Positions 53,835-63,702 of a DNA stretch of 64,000 bases are shown piece by piece. The notes under the pieces are model-generated. The model had not been told where the DNA came from and made no database searches. It saw only the letters and a list, made by a program, of their open reading frames with translations. Made by a program: the position numbers and the translations under genes. The DNA lies in NCBI RefSeq assembly GCF_003001935.1, contig NZ_PVNG01000002.1, positions 434,001 through 498,000 of the forward strand. Direction: 5' to 3'. Position 1 is the first letter of the stretch, and every line of letters starts with the position of its first letter. The DNA comes from Nonomuraea fuscirosea (GTDB lineage: Bacteria > Actinomycetota > Actinomycetes > Streptosporangiales > Streptosporangiaceae).

Positions 53835-55552
53835 AGAAGGTGCCCTGCATGGAGGCAGTGGTGTCGGTGCTGGAGTCGGAGGGAGTGGACACCGTCTTCG
53901 GCATCCCCGGCGCGGCCATCCTGCCGCTCTACGCCGCGCTCCAGAACAGCTCGATCCGGCACATAACCGTACGGCACGAGGAGGGCGGCACCCACGCGGC
54001 CGACGGCTGGGCCAGGGTCACGGGGAACGTCGGCGTCTGCATCGGCACCTCGGGCCCCGCGGGCACGAACATGATCACCGGCCTCTACACCGCGCTCGCC
54101 GACTCCATCCCGATGATCTGCGTCACCGGGCAGGCCATGACCTCCAAGCTGCACCAGGAGGCGTTCCAGGCGGTCGACATCGTGGAGATCGCCCGGCCGG
54201 TGACCAAGTGGGCGGTGCAGCTCAAGGAGCCGGCGCAGGCGCCGTGGGTGTTCAGGGAGGCGTTTCGGCGGGCCCGCTCGGGACGGCCAGGGCCCGTGCT
54301 CATCGACCTGCCGATCGACGTCCAGCGCGGCCTGTGCCTGTACGACCCCGACGTGGACGCGCCGCTGCCCGTCGAAGTGCCGCAACCGCTGCCCAGGGCG
54401 GTCACCGCGGCCATGGATCTGCTGGAGGGCGCCAGGCGGCCGATCATCCTGGCCGGCGGCGGCGTGATCGGCGCCGAGGCGTGCGACGAGCTGCGCGCGC
54501 TGGCCGAGCACCTGCAGATCCCGGTGCAGGTGACGCTCATGGGCAAGGGCGCCTTCCCCGAGGACCATCCGTTGTTCGCCGGGATGGCCGGCATCCAGAC
54601 GCAGACGCGGTGGGGCAACGCCGCGTTCCTGGAGAGCGACCTGGTCCTCGCCGTGGGGGCCAGGTTCGGCGACCGGCACACCGGCGACCTCGACGTCTAC
54701 CGGCGCGGGCGCAAGTTCGTGCACGTGGACATCGACCCTCTGCAGATCGGCCGGGTCTTCCAGCCCGACCTCGGCGTCGTCGGCCACGCCAGGCCCGTGC
54801 TGGCCGCGCTGCGCGACGAGGCCCGGCGCAGGAGCGAGCCGCGTCAGGCGGGCAAGTGGGTGCGCAAGGTCGGGGAGCTGCGCGGCACGCTGGGGCGCAG
54901 GGACGACTTCGACGACGTGCCGATCAAGCCGCCCAGGGTGTTCAAGGAGATCAACGACTACTTTCCCAGGGACACCACGTTCGTCACCGCCATCGGGCTC
55001 TACCAGATCTGGTCGGGCCAGTTCCAGACGACGTACCTGCCGCGCCGCTACCTGGTCTGCGGGCAGGCGGGGCCGCTGGGCTGGGAGGTGCCGGCCGCCA
55101 TGGGGGTCAAGCTGGCCCATCCGGAACGGCAGGTCGTGGCGGTGGTCGGCGACTACTCCTTCCAGTTCCTGATGGAGGAGGTGGCGGTGGCGGCGCAGTA
55201 CCGGATTCCGTTCGTCATCGTCATGATCAACAACGAGTACCTGGGGCTCATCAGGCAGGCGGAGATCCCGTACGACATGAACTACGCCGTGGACCTGCAC
55301 TACGGCGAGGGCGGGATCGACCACGTCAAGGCCATGGAGGCGTTCGGCTGCCCGGCCCGCCGGGTCGAGCTGCCCGGCGACATCCGCGGCGCGCTGGCCT
55401 GGGCGAGCGCGGAGGCGGCGCGCGAGCGGCTGCCGGTGCTGGTGGAGGTGATGGTGGAACGCGAGGCGAACGCCGCCATGGGCCCCTCGCTGGAGGCGAT
55501 CAAGGAGTTCGAGCCGCTGCCCGAGCTCATCACCGCCGACTGGTCCGACTGA
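53831..55552 (+). CDS. gcl: Glyoxylate carboligase (tartronate-semialdehyde synthase) with an atypical active-site Glu
   Basis: 573 residues, ThDP-dependent fusion of two glyoxylates with CO2 loss. Family marks: FGIPGAAILPLY, GTSGPAGTNMITGLY, QEAFQAVDIVEIARPVTKWAV, CGQAGPLGWEVPAA and the late DHVKAMEAFGC. The E. coli enzyme has Val51 where other ThDP enzymes have the catalytic Glu (RHVEGASH); here the aligned residue is Glu50 (RHEEGGTH). Function is otherwise supported by the hyi-glxR context. Confidence 0.88.
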   Translation: MKKVPCMEAVVSVLESEGVDTVFGIPGAAILPLYAALQNSSIRHITVRHEEGGTHAADGWARVTGNVGVCIGTSGPAGTNMITGLYTALADSIPMICVTGQAMTSKLHQEAFQAVDIVEIARPVTKWAVQLKEPAQAPWVFREAFRRARSGRPGPVLIDLPIDVQRGLCLYDPDVDAPLPVEVPQPLPRAVTAAMDLLEGARRPIILAGGGVIGAEACDELRALAEHLQIPVQVTLMGKGAFPEDHPLFAGMAGIQTQTRWGNAAFLESDLVLAVGARFGDRHTGDLDVYRRGRKFVHVDIDPLQIGRVFQPDLGVVGHARPVLAALRDEARRRSEPRQAGKWVRKVGELRGTLGRRDDFDDVPIKPPRVFKEINDYFPRDTTFVTAIGLYQIWSGQFQTTYLPRRYLVCGQAGPLGWEVPAAMGVKLAHPERQVVAVVGDYSFQFLMEEVAVAAQYRIPFVIVMINNEYLGLIRQAEIPYDMNYAVDLHYGEGGIDHVKAMEAFGCPARRVELPGDIRGALAWASAEAARERLPVLVEVMVEREANAAMGPSLEAIKEFEPLPELITADWSD

Positions 55553-55563
55553 GGAGGATGCAC

Positions 55564-57099
55564 ATGCGGCTCAAGCCGGGCACGTCCTGGCGGGAGACCT
55601 ACGAGCAGTGTTGCTCGGTGGCTCCCGAAGCCTTCCACGACGACCGGGTGCTGAACCACTGGGGCGGCATCTGGCACCGCGACGGGCGCCCCGTGCCGGC
55701 GTTCTCACCCCTGGACGGAACCGCCATCGCCGGCCTGCCCCGGCTGGACCGGGCGGGCGCGGGCCGCGCGGTGGCGGGCGCGGTCGAGGAGCACAACCGC
55801 TGGCGCTACCTGCCGCTCGCCGAGCGCAAGGCGATGGTGTCGGCGGCGGTCGAGTCCATGGCTGCGCACCGCGACCTGCTGGCCCTGCTGCTGGTCTGGG
55901 AGATCGGCAAGCCGTGGAAGACGGCCCGCGCCGACGTGGACCGGTGCCTCGACGGCGTGCGCTGGTACGTCGGCGAGATCGACCGCATGGTCGAGGGCCG
56001 GGTGCCGCTGCCCGGCCCGGTCAGCAACATCGCCAGCTGGAACTATCCGATGAGCGTGCTCATGCACGCCATGCTGATCCAGGCGCTGGCCGGCAACGCG
56101 GTGATCGCCAAGACGCCCACCGACGGCGGATTGTGCTGCCTCACCCTGGCCTGCGCCCTGGCCGTCCGGGAAGGGCTGCCGTTCACGCTGGTGAGCGGGG
56201 GAGGGGCGGAACTGTCGCCGGTGCTGGTGGCCGGGCGCTCGCTCGGGTGCGTGTCGTTCGTCGGCGGCAGGGATGCCGGGGCGAAGGTGGTCACCTCGCT
56301 GGCCGACCTCGGCCGCCGGCACGTGCTGGAACAGGAGGGGCTCAACTGCTGGGGCGTGTGGGAGTACGGCGACTGGGACCTGCTCACGAGGCAGATCAGG
56401 GCGTCCTTCGACTACGCCAAGCAGCGCTGCACCGCCTACCCGCGCTTCGTCGTGCAGCGCTCGCTCTTCCCCGAGTTCCTGGCCGCCTACCTCCAGGCGG
56501 TCGGCTCGCTGCGCTTCGGGCATCCGCTGGCCGTGGCCGATCCCGATGATCCGCTGCCGGAGCTGGACTTCGGGCCGCTGGTCAACGCCTCGAAGGCCAA
56601 GGAACTGGCCGACCAGGTGGACGAGGCGGTGGCCAGGGGCGGCGTGCCGATCCACCGGGCGTCCCTAGAATCCGGACACTTCCTCCCCGGTCAGGATATT
56701 TCCGCTTACTTTGCGCCGACCGCGCTGCTCAACCCGCCGCCCTCCTCACCCCTCCACCACGCCGAGCCGTTCGGCCCGGTCGACACGATCGTGCTGGTGG
56801 ACACGGAGGCGGAGCTGCTGGCCGCGATGAACGCCAGCAACGGCGCCCTGGTGGCCACCCTGTCCTGCGAGCGGGAGGAGACCTTCGGCCGGCTCGCGCC
56901 CGAGATCCGCGCGTTCAAGGTGGGCCACAACAGGCCGCGCTCACGCGGGGACAGGGAGGAGCTCTTCGGCGGGCTCGGCGCGTCGTGGCGCGGCGCGTTC
57001 GTCGGCGGCGACCTGCTCGTCCGCGCCGCCACCAGCGGCCAGGACGGCGAGGCCGAGCGCCTGCCGGGCAACTTCCCGCACTACACGCTGCTGCCGTGA
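55564..57099 (+). CDS. Aldehyde dehydrogenase family protein
   Basis: 511 residues. Catalytic Cys289 (AKQRCTAY), general-base Glu256 (LEQEGLN in place of LELGGKN) and Asn160 (SWNYP in place of PWNFP), so the active site is complete but divergent. GAGGAGG lies 6 nt before the ATG; 11 bp after gcl. It closes the glyoxylate operon. Oxidation of glycolaldehyde, glyoxal or tartronate semialdehyde, or a CoA-acylating reaction between glyoxylate and oxalyl-CoA, are all possible. Confidence 0.82.
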   Translation: MRLKPGTSWRETYEQCCSVAPEAFHDDRVLNHWGGIWHRDGRPVPAFSPLDGTAIAGLPRLDRAGAGRAVAGAVEEHNRWRYLPLAERKAMVSAAVESMAAHRDLLALLLVWEIGKPWKTARADVDRCLDGVRWYVGEIDRMVEGRVPLPGPVSNIASWNYPMSVLMHAMLIQALAGNAVIAKTPTDGGLCCLTLACALAVREGLPFTLVSGGGAELSPVLVAGRSLGCVSFVGGRDAGAKVVTSLADLGRRHVLEQEGLNCWGVWEYGDWDLLTRQIRASFDYAKQRCTAYPRFVVQRSLFPEFLAAYLQAVGSLRFGHPLAVADPDDPLPELDFGPLVNASKAKELADQVDEAVARGGVPIHRASLESGHFLPGQDISAYFAPTALLNPPPSSPLHHAEPFGPVDTIVLVDTEAELLAAMNASNGALVATLSCEREETFGRLAPEIRAFKVGHNRPRSRGDREELFGGLGASWRGAFVGGDLLVRAATSGQDGEAERLPGNFPHYTLLP

Positions 57100-57130
57100 C
57101 CCAGGTGGGCTCATAGGCAGGCTGACGGGC

Positions 57131-57487
57131 TCAGAAGGCCCCGAAGCGGGTCGCCGCGAGCAGGACGAGAAACGTCAGCATGGCGACCCGCAACAGCTTG
57201 CCGCCCACCCCCAGCGACGGCCACGACAGGTAGGCCAGCCACCCGATGAACGCGAGCACCGGCAGCACGGCCACCCCGCCCAGCGGATTGGCCACGGCGA
57301 ACCCCACCAGCAGCAGGACCACCAGGAGGACCGGCGCCACCCACCGGGGCACCTGGGTGAACAGGAACGTCATCGGCACGGCGCTGCGCCGCTCCACCGC
57401 CGCGCGCAGGCCGGTCGCGCCGGGCGTGAAGAACTGCTCGCCCTGCGGGATGGGACGCTTGCCGCCGCGCTTGTTCTGAGGGGCCAC
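57131..57487 (-). CDS. DUF6703-type small membrane protein
   Basis: 118 residues: basic N-terminus (APQNKRGGKRPIPQG), then three hydrophobic helices. Matches the DUF6703 pattern of actinobacteria as I recall it; function unknown. GTG start with TAGGCT (57494-57499) six bases upstream, so likely leaderless and divergent from the monooxygenase-like gene. Confidence 0.7.
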   Translation of the reverse strand: MAPQNKRGGKRPIPQGEQFFTPGATGLRAAVERRSAVPMTFLFTQVPRWVAPVLLVVLLLVGFAVANPLGGVAVLPVLAFIGWLAYLSWPSLGVGGKLLRVAMLTFLVLLAATRFGAF

Positions 57488-57545
57488 GTTTAGAGCCTAC
57501 GGGAGATCGGGCGACCTGGGGGGTGAGCGCCTTTAGGCTGGTCGG

Positions 57546-57833
57546 GTGCTCGCCGTGATCCGATACACCGTTCCAGAGTCCCAGTCGCAGGACTTCGTCA
57601 AGCAGGGCCACACGATTCTCGACACGTTCGCCGACCAGCCCGGCTACCTCCGGGGCCGGCTGGCGCGTTCGGTGGACGAGCCCAACCTGTGGGCGCTGGT
57701 GTCGGAATGGGAGGGCGCGGGCTTCTACCGAAGAGCGCTTTCCGCGTCCAGGATGGTGATGTATCCGCTGATGATCCTCATGGTCCACGAACCCAGCGCG
57801 TACGAGGACGTCTACCTCAGGGACGGGGCGTAG
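57546..57833 (+). CDS. Antibiotic biosynthesis monooxygenase (ABM)-domain protein
   Basis: 95 residues, dimeric ferredoxin-like barrel (VIRYTVPESQSQDFVKQGHTI, GYLRGRLARS, LVSEWEGAGFYRRAL). Such stand-alone proteins are quinol or polyketide oxidases or have no known role. GTG start with TAGGCT at 57534-57539 six bases upstream and no ribosome site: leaderless. Confidence 0.8.
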   Translation: MLAVIRYTVPESQSQDFVKQGHTILDTFADQPGYLRGRLARSVDEPNLWALVSEWEGAGFYRRALSASRMVMYPLMILMVHEPSAYEDVYLRDGA

Positions 57834-57926
57834 CCCTACTCGCGCGCGAGAGCGGCGCCCGTCCCCTAAGCTGGGATCTCACCGATTTCCCTCGCCGACC
57901 TCCAGCCGGAAAGAGAACCAACCAAA

Positions 57927-59312
57927 ATGGCACGACGCACCGACGTCATGGACACCATCGTCAGCCTCGCCAAGCGCCGCGGGCTCGTCTACCCGTCGAG
58001 CGAGATCTACGGCGGACTGCGCGCGTCGTGGGACTACGGTCCTCTGGGCGTCGAGCTGAAGAACAACGTCAAGCGGCAGTGGTGGCTGTCGATGGTCCAG
58101 TCGCGCGACGACGTGGTGGGCCTCGACTCCTGCGTCATCCTGGCCCCCGAGGTGTGGCGGGCCAGCGGTCACGTCGAGACCTTCACCGACCCGCTGACGG
58201 AGTGCCTGTCCTGCCACAAGCGCTTCCGCGCCGACCACCTCGTCGAGGCCTACGAGGAGAAGAACGGCAAGGAGCCCGAGGGCGGCCTGGCCGGCATCAC
58301 CTGCCCCAACTGCGGCAACAAGGGCACCTTCACCGAGCCCCGGCAGTTCAGCGGCCTGCTCAAGACCTACCTCGGCCCGATCGAGGACGAGTCGGGCCTG
58401 GCCTACCTGCGGCCCGAGACCGCACAGGGCATCTTCATCAACTACCTCAACGTGCAGCAGTCGGCGCGCAGGAAGATCCCGTTCGGCATCGGCCAGGTCG
58501 GCAAGTCGTTCCGCAACGAGATCACGCCGGGCAACTTCATCTTCCGCACCCGCGAGTTCGAGCAGATGGAGATGGAGTTCTTCGTCAAGCCCGGCACCGA
58601 CGAGGAGTGGCACCAGTACTGGATCGACGAGCGCTTCCGCTGGTACTCCGACCTGGGCATCAACAAGGACAACCTGCGCCTTTACGAGCACCCCAAGGAG
58701 AAGCTCTCCCACTACTCCAAGCGCACGGTCGACGTCGAATACCGGTTCAACTTCACCGGCTCGGAGTGGGGCGAGCTCGAAGGCATCGCCAACCGCACCG
58801 ACTTCGACCTGACCGCCCACTCCAAGGCGTCGGGCACCGACCTCAGCTTCTTCGAGCAGGACACGGGCGAGCGTTACGTCCCCTACGTCATCGAGCCGGC
58901 CGCCGGTGTCGACCGCGCCACGCTGACGTTCCTGCTCGACGCCTACAGCGAGGACGAGGCGCCCAACGCCAAGGGCGTGCTGGAGAAGCGCACGGTCATG
59001 CGGCTCGACCACCGGCTCGCGCCGGTCAAGGCCGCGGTCCTGCCGCTGTCGCGCAACGCCGACCTCTCGCCGAAGGCCCGCGACCTGGCCGCGCAGCTGC
59101 GCCGCAGGTGGAACGTGGAGTTCGACGACGCGGGCGCGATCGGCCGCCGCTACCGCCGCCAGGACGAGATCGGCACGCCGTTCTGCATCACGGTCGACTT
59201 CGACACCCTTGAGGACCACGCGGTGACCATCCGCGAGCGCGACTCGATGGCCCAGGAGCGCATCTCCATCGACGGCGTCGACGCCTACCTCCGCCAGCAC
59301 CTCAACGACTGA
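57927..59312 (+). CDS. glyS: Glycyl-tRNA synthetase
   Basis: Class II aminoacyl-tRNA synthetase of the single-chain alpha2 type, 461 residues, charging tRNA-Gly. Motif 2 region [30 protein letters not shown], zinc-ligand cysteines ([16 protein letters not shown]), motif 3 near the C-terminal half and an anticodon-binding domain at the end. GGAAAGAG precedes the ATG. Confidence 0.97.
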   Translation: MARRTDVMDTIVSLAKRRGLVYPSSEIYGGLRASWDYGPLGVELKNNVKRQWWLSMVQSRDDVVGLDSCVILAPEVWRASGHVETFTDPLTECLSCHKRFRADHLVEAYEEKNGKEPEGGLAGITCPNCGNKGTFTEPRQFSGLLKTYLGPIEDESGLAYLRPETAQGIFINYLNVQQSARRKIPFGIGQVGKSFRNEITPGNFIFRTREFEQMEMEFFVKPGTDEEWHQYWIDERFRWYSDLGINKDNLRLYEHPKEKLSHYSKRTVDVEYRFNFTGSEWGELEGIANRTDFDLTAHSKASGTDLSFFEQDTGERYVPYVIEPAAGVDRATLTFLLDAYSEDEAPNAKGVLEKRTVMRLDHRLAPVKAAVLPLSRNADLSPKARDLAAQLRRRWNVEFDDAGAIGRRYRRQDEIGTPFCITVDFDTLEDHAVTIRERDSMAQERISIDGVDAYLRQHLND

Positions 59313-59327
59313 CCGCCGCTCGACCTG

Positions 59328-59363
59328 ACGGGCCGCCCGCCGACTTCCCGGCGAGCGGCCCGT
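59328..59363 (+). terminator. Terminator after glyS
   Basis: 9-bp arms ACGGGCCGC / GCGGCCCGT with an inner GCCG/CGGC stem, 16 bp after the stop codon. Confidence 0.65.
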
Positions 59364-59404
59364 TCGCGTGTCCGGGCAAGCTCGAACGTACTCGGGGCCA
59401 AGTC

Positions 59405-59465
59405 GTCAAATGTTTGACCGGATGTGGCCGTCATGATTGACAAGCCCCCGGCATACGCGGACATT
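59405..59465 (+). promoter_or_regulatory. Palindrome and candidate promoter of the carboxypeptidase gene
   Basis: GTCAAATGTTTGAC (59405-59418) is a 14-bp inverted repeat and possible operator. Downstream, TTGACA (59437-59442), a 17-nt spacer and GACATT (59460-59465) form a plausible promoter, 48 bp before the ATG. Confidence 0.4.
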
Positions 59466-59513
59466 GCGGGCATCCTTTGCGGCAATTCGGGGGCTGATTA
59501 CTTCGGAGGCGCG

Positions 59514-62500
59514 ATGAAGCGCGCACTGATCATGTTCGCCGGCATGCTTCTGTTACTCGGCTCGTTCACCATCCCGCCCGCCTCGGCGGTGCCGAGACCG
59601 CCCCAGAGCGGGCCCGACGGCGTCTTCGTCTACAGCGGTGAGCTCACCGCCGACCAACTGGCCAAGCTGGTCGCCGCGGGCGTGGACCGCGAGGAGATGC
59701 GGATCGTCAAACGGGCGGACGGCAAGGTCACCGTCGAGGTGATCCTGGCCGCCGCGCTGGCCGACTTTCTCGCCGGCCAGGGCGTCACCCTGCGCGCCCA
59801 GAACACCGCCGCCCGCCGGGCGTTGCAGGCGGACGGGGTCTTCAAGCGTTACGCGGGCGCCGGCGGCATCCGCGAGGAGATCATCGCGGCGGCGAACGCC
59901 AAGCCGGGCATCGCCAAGGTCGTCAACCTAGGCAACAGCCTCAACGGCACGCCGATCACCGCGATCAAGGTGACCAAGAACGCCAGGACCCTCGGCGACG
60001 GCAAGCGCCCGGCCATGCTGTACTCGGCCGCGCAGCACGCGCGCGAGTGGATCACGCCCGAGATGGTGCGGCGGCTGCTGCACCACTACCTCAACGGCTA
60101 CGGCGCCGACGCCGAGCTGACCAAGCTGATCAACACCACCGAGCTGTGGTTCCTGCCGGTCGCCAACCCCGACGGCTACGACCACACCTTCACCCCCGGC
60201 AACCGCCTGTGGCGCAAGAACCTGCGCGACAACGACGGCGACGGCCAGCTCACCAGCGCCGACGGCGTGGACCTCAACCGCAACTTCGCCTACAAGTGGC
60301 GCTACGACGACGAGGGCTCCTCCAGCCTCGGCTCCAGCCAGACCTACCGCGGCGCCGCCGCCCAGTCGGAGCCCGAGACCGTGGCGCTGGACAATCTGGC
60401 CAAGCGGGTGCACTTCACGTACCTGCTGAACTACCACTCGGCCGCCATGCTGCTCCTGTACGGGGTCGGCTGGCAGCAGGCCACCCCGTCGCCCGACGAC
60501 CTGATCTTCGAGGCCATGCTGGGCGACGACGCCAACCCCGCGGTCCAGGGCTACGACCCCGACATCGGCGCCGAGCTCTACACCACCAACGGCGAGCTCG
60601 ACGGGCACATGACGAACGTACGGAAGGTCATGTCCATCACGCCCGAGATGTCCACCTGTGAGGACGCCGTCGAGCGCGACCAGAACGACGAATGGACGCT
60701 GGCGGACTGCGCGGGCGGCCAGGGCTTCACCTTCCCCGACAGCGAGGCGCTCATCCAGGACGAGTTCCTGCGCAACGTCCCGCTGGCGCTGGCCGCCGCG
60801 AAGTCCGTGCACACGCCGGACAAGCCGGTCTCCGTGGTCGGACGCACCGTGCCCGACTTCCAGCCGGACTCCTTCGCCGTCTCGTACGGCGACCCGCAAC
60901 CGGTGGCCGTCACCGCGCGCCGCTCGCTGCGGGACAAGGTGCTGCGCTACCGCATCAACGGCGGCCCCACGCGGGTCAAGCCGCTGAGCGAGTGGAAGGG
61001 CGGCGAGCGTTACGGCGACGAGAACGACCTGTACTTCGCCGAGTACCGCGCCACCGTGAGCGGCGCGAGAGCGGGTGACCGGGTCGAGGTCTGGTTCCAG
61101 GGCGTCAAGCCCGGTGCCGGGGTCGTCTCCAGCGCGCACTTCACCTACCGGCTGGCCAAGAAGTCGTCGGCCAAGGTGCTGGTGCTGGCCAACGAGGACT
61201 ACACCGGCTTCAACCCGGACTATCCGCCCACCGTGACGGCGCCCAAGTACTCCACCACGTACAAGCAGGCCCTCCAGGCCGCCGGGTACGCCTCCGAGAC
61301 CTGGGACGTGGACGCCCAGGGCGTGCCGCACCACCTCGGCGTGCTGTCGCACTTCAAGGGCGTGGTGTGGGAGCTGGGGGACAACCGGCTGTCCATGGAC
61401 CAGCAGGACGTGGTCACGGTGACCCCGCTCGGCGACCTGCCGGACGCCGACGTCAAGCGCTCGCAGCAGGACCTGACCATCGCCGTCCGCGACTACCTGA
61501 ACGAAGGAGGCAAGCTCCTCTACACCGGCGAGACCGCCGGGTACTACGGCATCCTGGACACCATCGTCGGCGGCATCTACTACGGCATCGACGGCAATCC
61601 GGACGGCGACTGCGTGGTCACCACCATCCAGGGGCTGTTCGACGAGTGCCTGCTGCTGGCCGACGACTTCACCCAGTACTACATGGGCCTGGCCGGACGG
61701 CTGCCGCGGTCCGCCCCGAGCGGCTTCACCGGCACGGGCCCGCTGGCCGGGATCAGCGGCACGTTCGGCGGACCGGCCACGGTGGACAACCCGGTGGACG
61801 AGGCGGGCGTGCTGTTCCCCATGGGGACGGACTTCCCGAGGTTCACCGGCACCCCGGCCGCCGACTACGCGCTCGGCGCCCCGGGACCGTTCGACCCCGT
61901 CGAGGGCGCCTGGTACATGGCCGGGCCGCACGCCGACGACTCGTACATGCGGCTGACCAGGACGATCGACCTGGGCTCCGTGACGGCGGCGCAGCAGCCG
62001 CGGCTGGCCTTCCAGCTCTCCTTCGACACCGAGCCGGGCTACGACAACCTCATCGTCGAGGCCCACACGGTCGGCCAGGGGAACTGGACCACGCTGCCCG
62101 ACCTCAACGGCGGCACCGACACCGGCGTCCCGTCCGAGTGCGAGGCGGGCTTCTACCTGGACGAGCATCCGTGGCTGGAGCACTACCTGACCCGCGGCAA
62201 CCCCTGTCAGCCGACCGGGAGCAGCGGGTCGTGGAACCGGTTCACCGGTGACTCGGGCGGCTGGCAGCAGGTGGCGTTCGACCTGGCCGCCTACGCCGGG
62301 CAAGAGGTCGAGGTGTCGATCAGCTACGTGACCGACCCCGCAACCGGCGGCGTGGGCGCGTTCGTGGACGACACCCGGCTCACCACGTCCGGCGGCACGA
62401 CCCAGGCCGAGGGCTTCGAGACCGGGCTCGGGCCGTGGACGACCCCCGGACCTCCGGCGGGCAGCCCGACCGGCGGCGGCGACTTCGTCCGCGCCTCCGC

Positions 62501-62624
62501 CGACCGGACGGCGGCCGTGACCACCAAGGACACGGTCCTGCTCGGCTTCGGGCTGGAGCAACTCGGCAGCGACGCGGCGCGTAGCGCGTCCCTGCGGAAG
62601 ATCCTGCGCTACCTGATCGGCTGA
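59514..62624 (+). CDS. Secreted M14 zinc carboxypeptidase, multidomain
   Basis: 1036 residues. Signal peptide (residues 1-25, ending PASA). An inhibitor-like propeptide segment, then the M14 catalytic domain with zinc ligands His175 and Glu178 (HAREW), His308 (NYHS) and catalytic Glu378 (ITPEMST). The long C-terminal half (about 430-1036) includes a glutamine-amidotransferase-like segment and a jelly-roll-like module of the kind found in Immune inhibitor A peptidases (YMRLTRTIDLG). GGAGG precedes the ATG. Removes C-terminal residues from extracellular peptides. Confidence 0.93.
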   Translation: MKRALIMFAGMLLLLGSFTIPPASAVPRPPQSGPDGVFVYSGELTADQLAKLVAAGVDREEMRIVKRADGKVTVEVILAAALADFLAGQGVTLRAQNTAARRALQADGVFKRYAGAGGIREEIIAAANAKPGIAKVVNLGNSLNGTPITAIKVTKNARTLGDGKRPAMLYSAAQHAREWITPEMVRRLLHHYLNGYGADAELTKLINTTELWFLPVANPDGYDHTFTPGNRLWRKNLRDNDGDGQLTSADGVDLNRNFAYKWRYDDEGSSSLGSSQTYRGAAAQSEPETVALDNLAKRVHFTYLLNYHSAAMLLLYGVGWQQATPSPDDLIFEAMLGDDANPAVQGYDPDIGAELYTTNGELDGHMTNVRKVMSITPEMSTCEDAVERDQNDEWTLADCAGGQGFTFPDSEALIQDEFLRNVPLALAAAKSVHTPDKPVSVVGRTVPDFQPDSFAVSYGDPQPVAVTARRSLRDKVLRYRINGGPTRVKPLSEWKGGERYGDENDLYFAEYRATVSGARAGDRVEVWFQGVKPGAGVVSSAHFTYRLAKKSSAKVLVLANEDYTGFNPDYPPTVTAPKYSTTYKQALQAAGYASETWDVDAQGVPHHLGVLSHFKGVVWELGDNRLSMDQQDVVTVTPLGDLPDADVKRSQQDLTIAVRDYLNEGGKLLYTGETAGYYGILDTIVGGIYYGIDGNPDGDCVVTTIQGLFDECLLLADDFTQYYMGLAGRLPRSAPSGFTGTGPLAGISGTFGGPATVDNPVDEAGVLFPMGTDFPRFTGTPAADYALGAPGPFDPVEGAWYMAGPHADDSYMRLTRTIDLGSVTAAQQPRLAFQLSFDTEPGYDNLIVEAHTVGQGNWTTLPDLNGGTDTGVPSECEAGFYLDEHPWLEHYLTRGNPCQPTGSSGSWNRFTGDSGGWQQVAFDLAAYAGQEVEVSISYVTDPATGGVGAFVDDTRLTTSGGTTQAEGFETGLGPWTTPGPPAGSPTGGGDFVRASADRTAAVTTKDTVLLGFGLEQLGSDAARSASLRKILRYLIG

Positions 62625-62634
62625 TCACCACACG

Positions 62635-62668
62635 GGACGGCCACCTCCTGCGCAGGGGGTGGCCGTCC
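62635..62668. terminator. Bidirectional terminator
   Basis: 11-bp arms GGACGGCCACC / GGTGGCCGTCC with a 12-nt loop, followed by TGCTCTTT on the plus strand, between convergent genes. Confidence 0.8.
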
Positions 62669-62675
62669 TGCTCTT

Positions 62676-63590
62676 TCAGGCGAGGTGCTGCCCGAACCAG
62701 TCCAGGACCCGCTCGTACGCCTGCGCCGCCGCCCCCGCGTCGTAGCGCTGCCCGGTGTCGTTGAAGAACGCGTGCCCCACGCCGGGGAAGGTCACCAGCT
62801 CGTGCGTGAGCCCCGCCTTGGTCAGCGCGGCCTCGGCGGCGTCCCTGGAGGCGTTCACCCGGTCGTCCTGCTCGGCGTAGACCCCGAGCACGGCCGCCTT
62901 CGTGCCGGTCATGTCCGCGCCGTCCGGCAGCGGGCCGTAGAAGGGCACGGCGGCGGCCAGGCGGGGCTCGGCGGACGACAGCAGCAGCCAGGTCATCCCC
63001 CCGCCGAAGCAGAAGCCCGTCATGCCGAGCTTCGCCCCGTCCGCGCGCCGGCCCAGCTCGCCCACCGCCGCCTTCATGTCGGCCACGAACCGCTCGTCGG
63101 TGATCTCGCCGAGCTTGGCCGTGGCCGCCGCGGTGTCGCTGAACGTGGCCGTGCCGCCCTCGCGGGAGAGCAGGTCGAGGGCGAGGGCGGAGTAGCCGCT
63201 CGCGGCCAGGCGGCCCGCGACCGAGCGGATGTGGTCGGTGAGCCCGCGGTTCTCGTGGATCACCAGCACCGCGCCCTTGGGCTCCCTCGCGGCGGCCCAG
63301 GCGGCCTGCAGCGTCGTCCCCTCGGGCCCGGCGAACGTGATCGGCTCCGTCGGCAGCGGTTCGGGCCCCGCCGGGCTCGCCGTGGTGGCCGGGGCGGCGG
63401 GGGTGGTGGCGGGAGAGGTGGCCGGGGCGGCGCCGTCAGGGGACGCGCCGCAGGCCGTGAGGAGGGCCGTGGCGGCGGGCAGTCCCAGACCGAGCAGGGC
63501 GAGCCGCCGTAGCGCCTCGCGGCGGGGGATCAGGCCGTCCACGTGGTCGTGGGCCACCTCTTCTGCGAGATAGCGCTGGATGGGCGTCAT
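62676..63590 (-). CDS. Dienelactone hydrolase-like lipoprotein
   Basis: 304 residues. An N-terminal [14 protein letters not shown] stretch resembles a twin-arginine signal and ends in a lipobox (LTAC, Cys47), followed by a Pro/Thr/Ala linker. The hydrolase domain has nucleophile Cys194 (GFCFGGG), Asp in AEQDDRVN and His in GVGHAFF. Exported, membrane-anchored alpha/beta hydrolase of unknown substrate. Confidence 0.87.
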   Translation of the reverse strand: MTPIQRYLAEEVAHDHVDGLIPRREALRRLALLGLGLPAATALLTACGASPDGAAPATSPATTPAAPATTASPAGPEPLPTEPITFAGPEGTTLQAAWAAAREPKGAVLVIHENRGLTDHIRSVAGRLAASGYSALALDLLSREGGTATFSDTAAATAKLGEITDERFVADMKAAVGELGRRADGAKLGMTGFCFGGGMTWLLLSSAEPRLAAAVPFYGPLPDGADMTGTKAAVLGVYAEQDDRVNASRDAAEAALTKAGLTHELVTFPGVGHAFFNDTGQRYDAGAAAQAYERVLDWFGQHLA

Positions 63591-63702
63591 GCCGGAGGTC
63601 TAACGCCTTTCACCGAAAAATCGTGTAAAGGCGGCGGTTACGCGGGTTTTCGCGGTTTCTTGATGACATTCGTCCTAAGCCGATACGAGGGACGAGGAAT
63701 CC

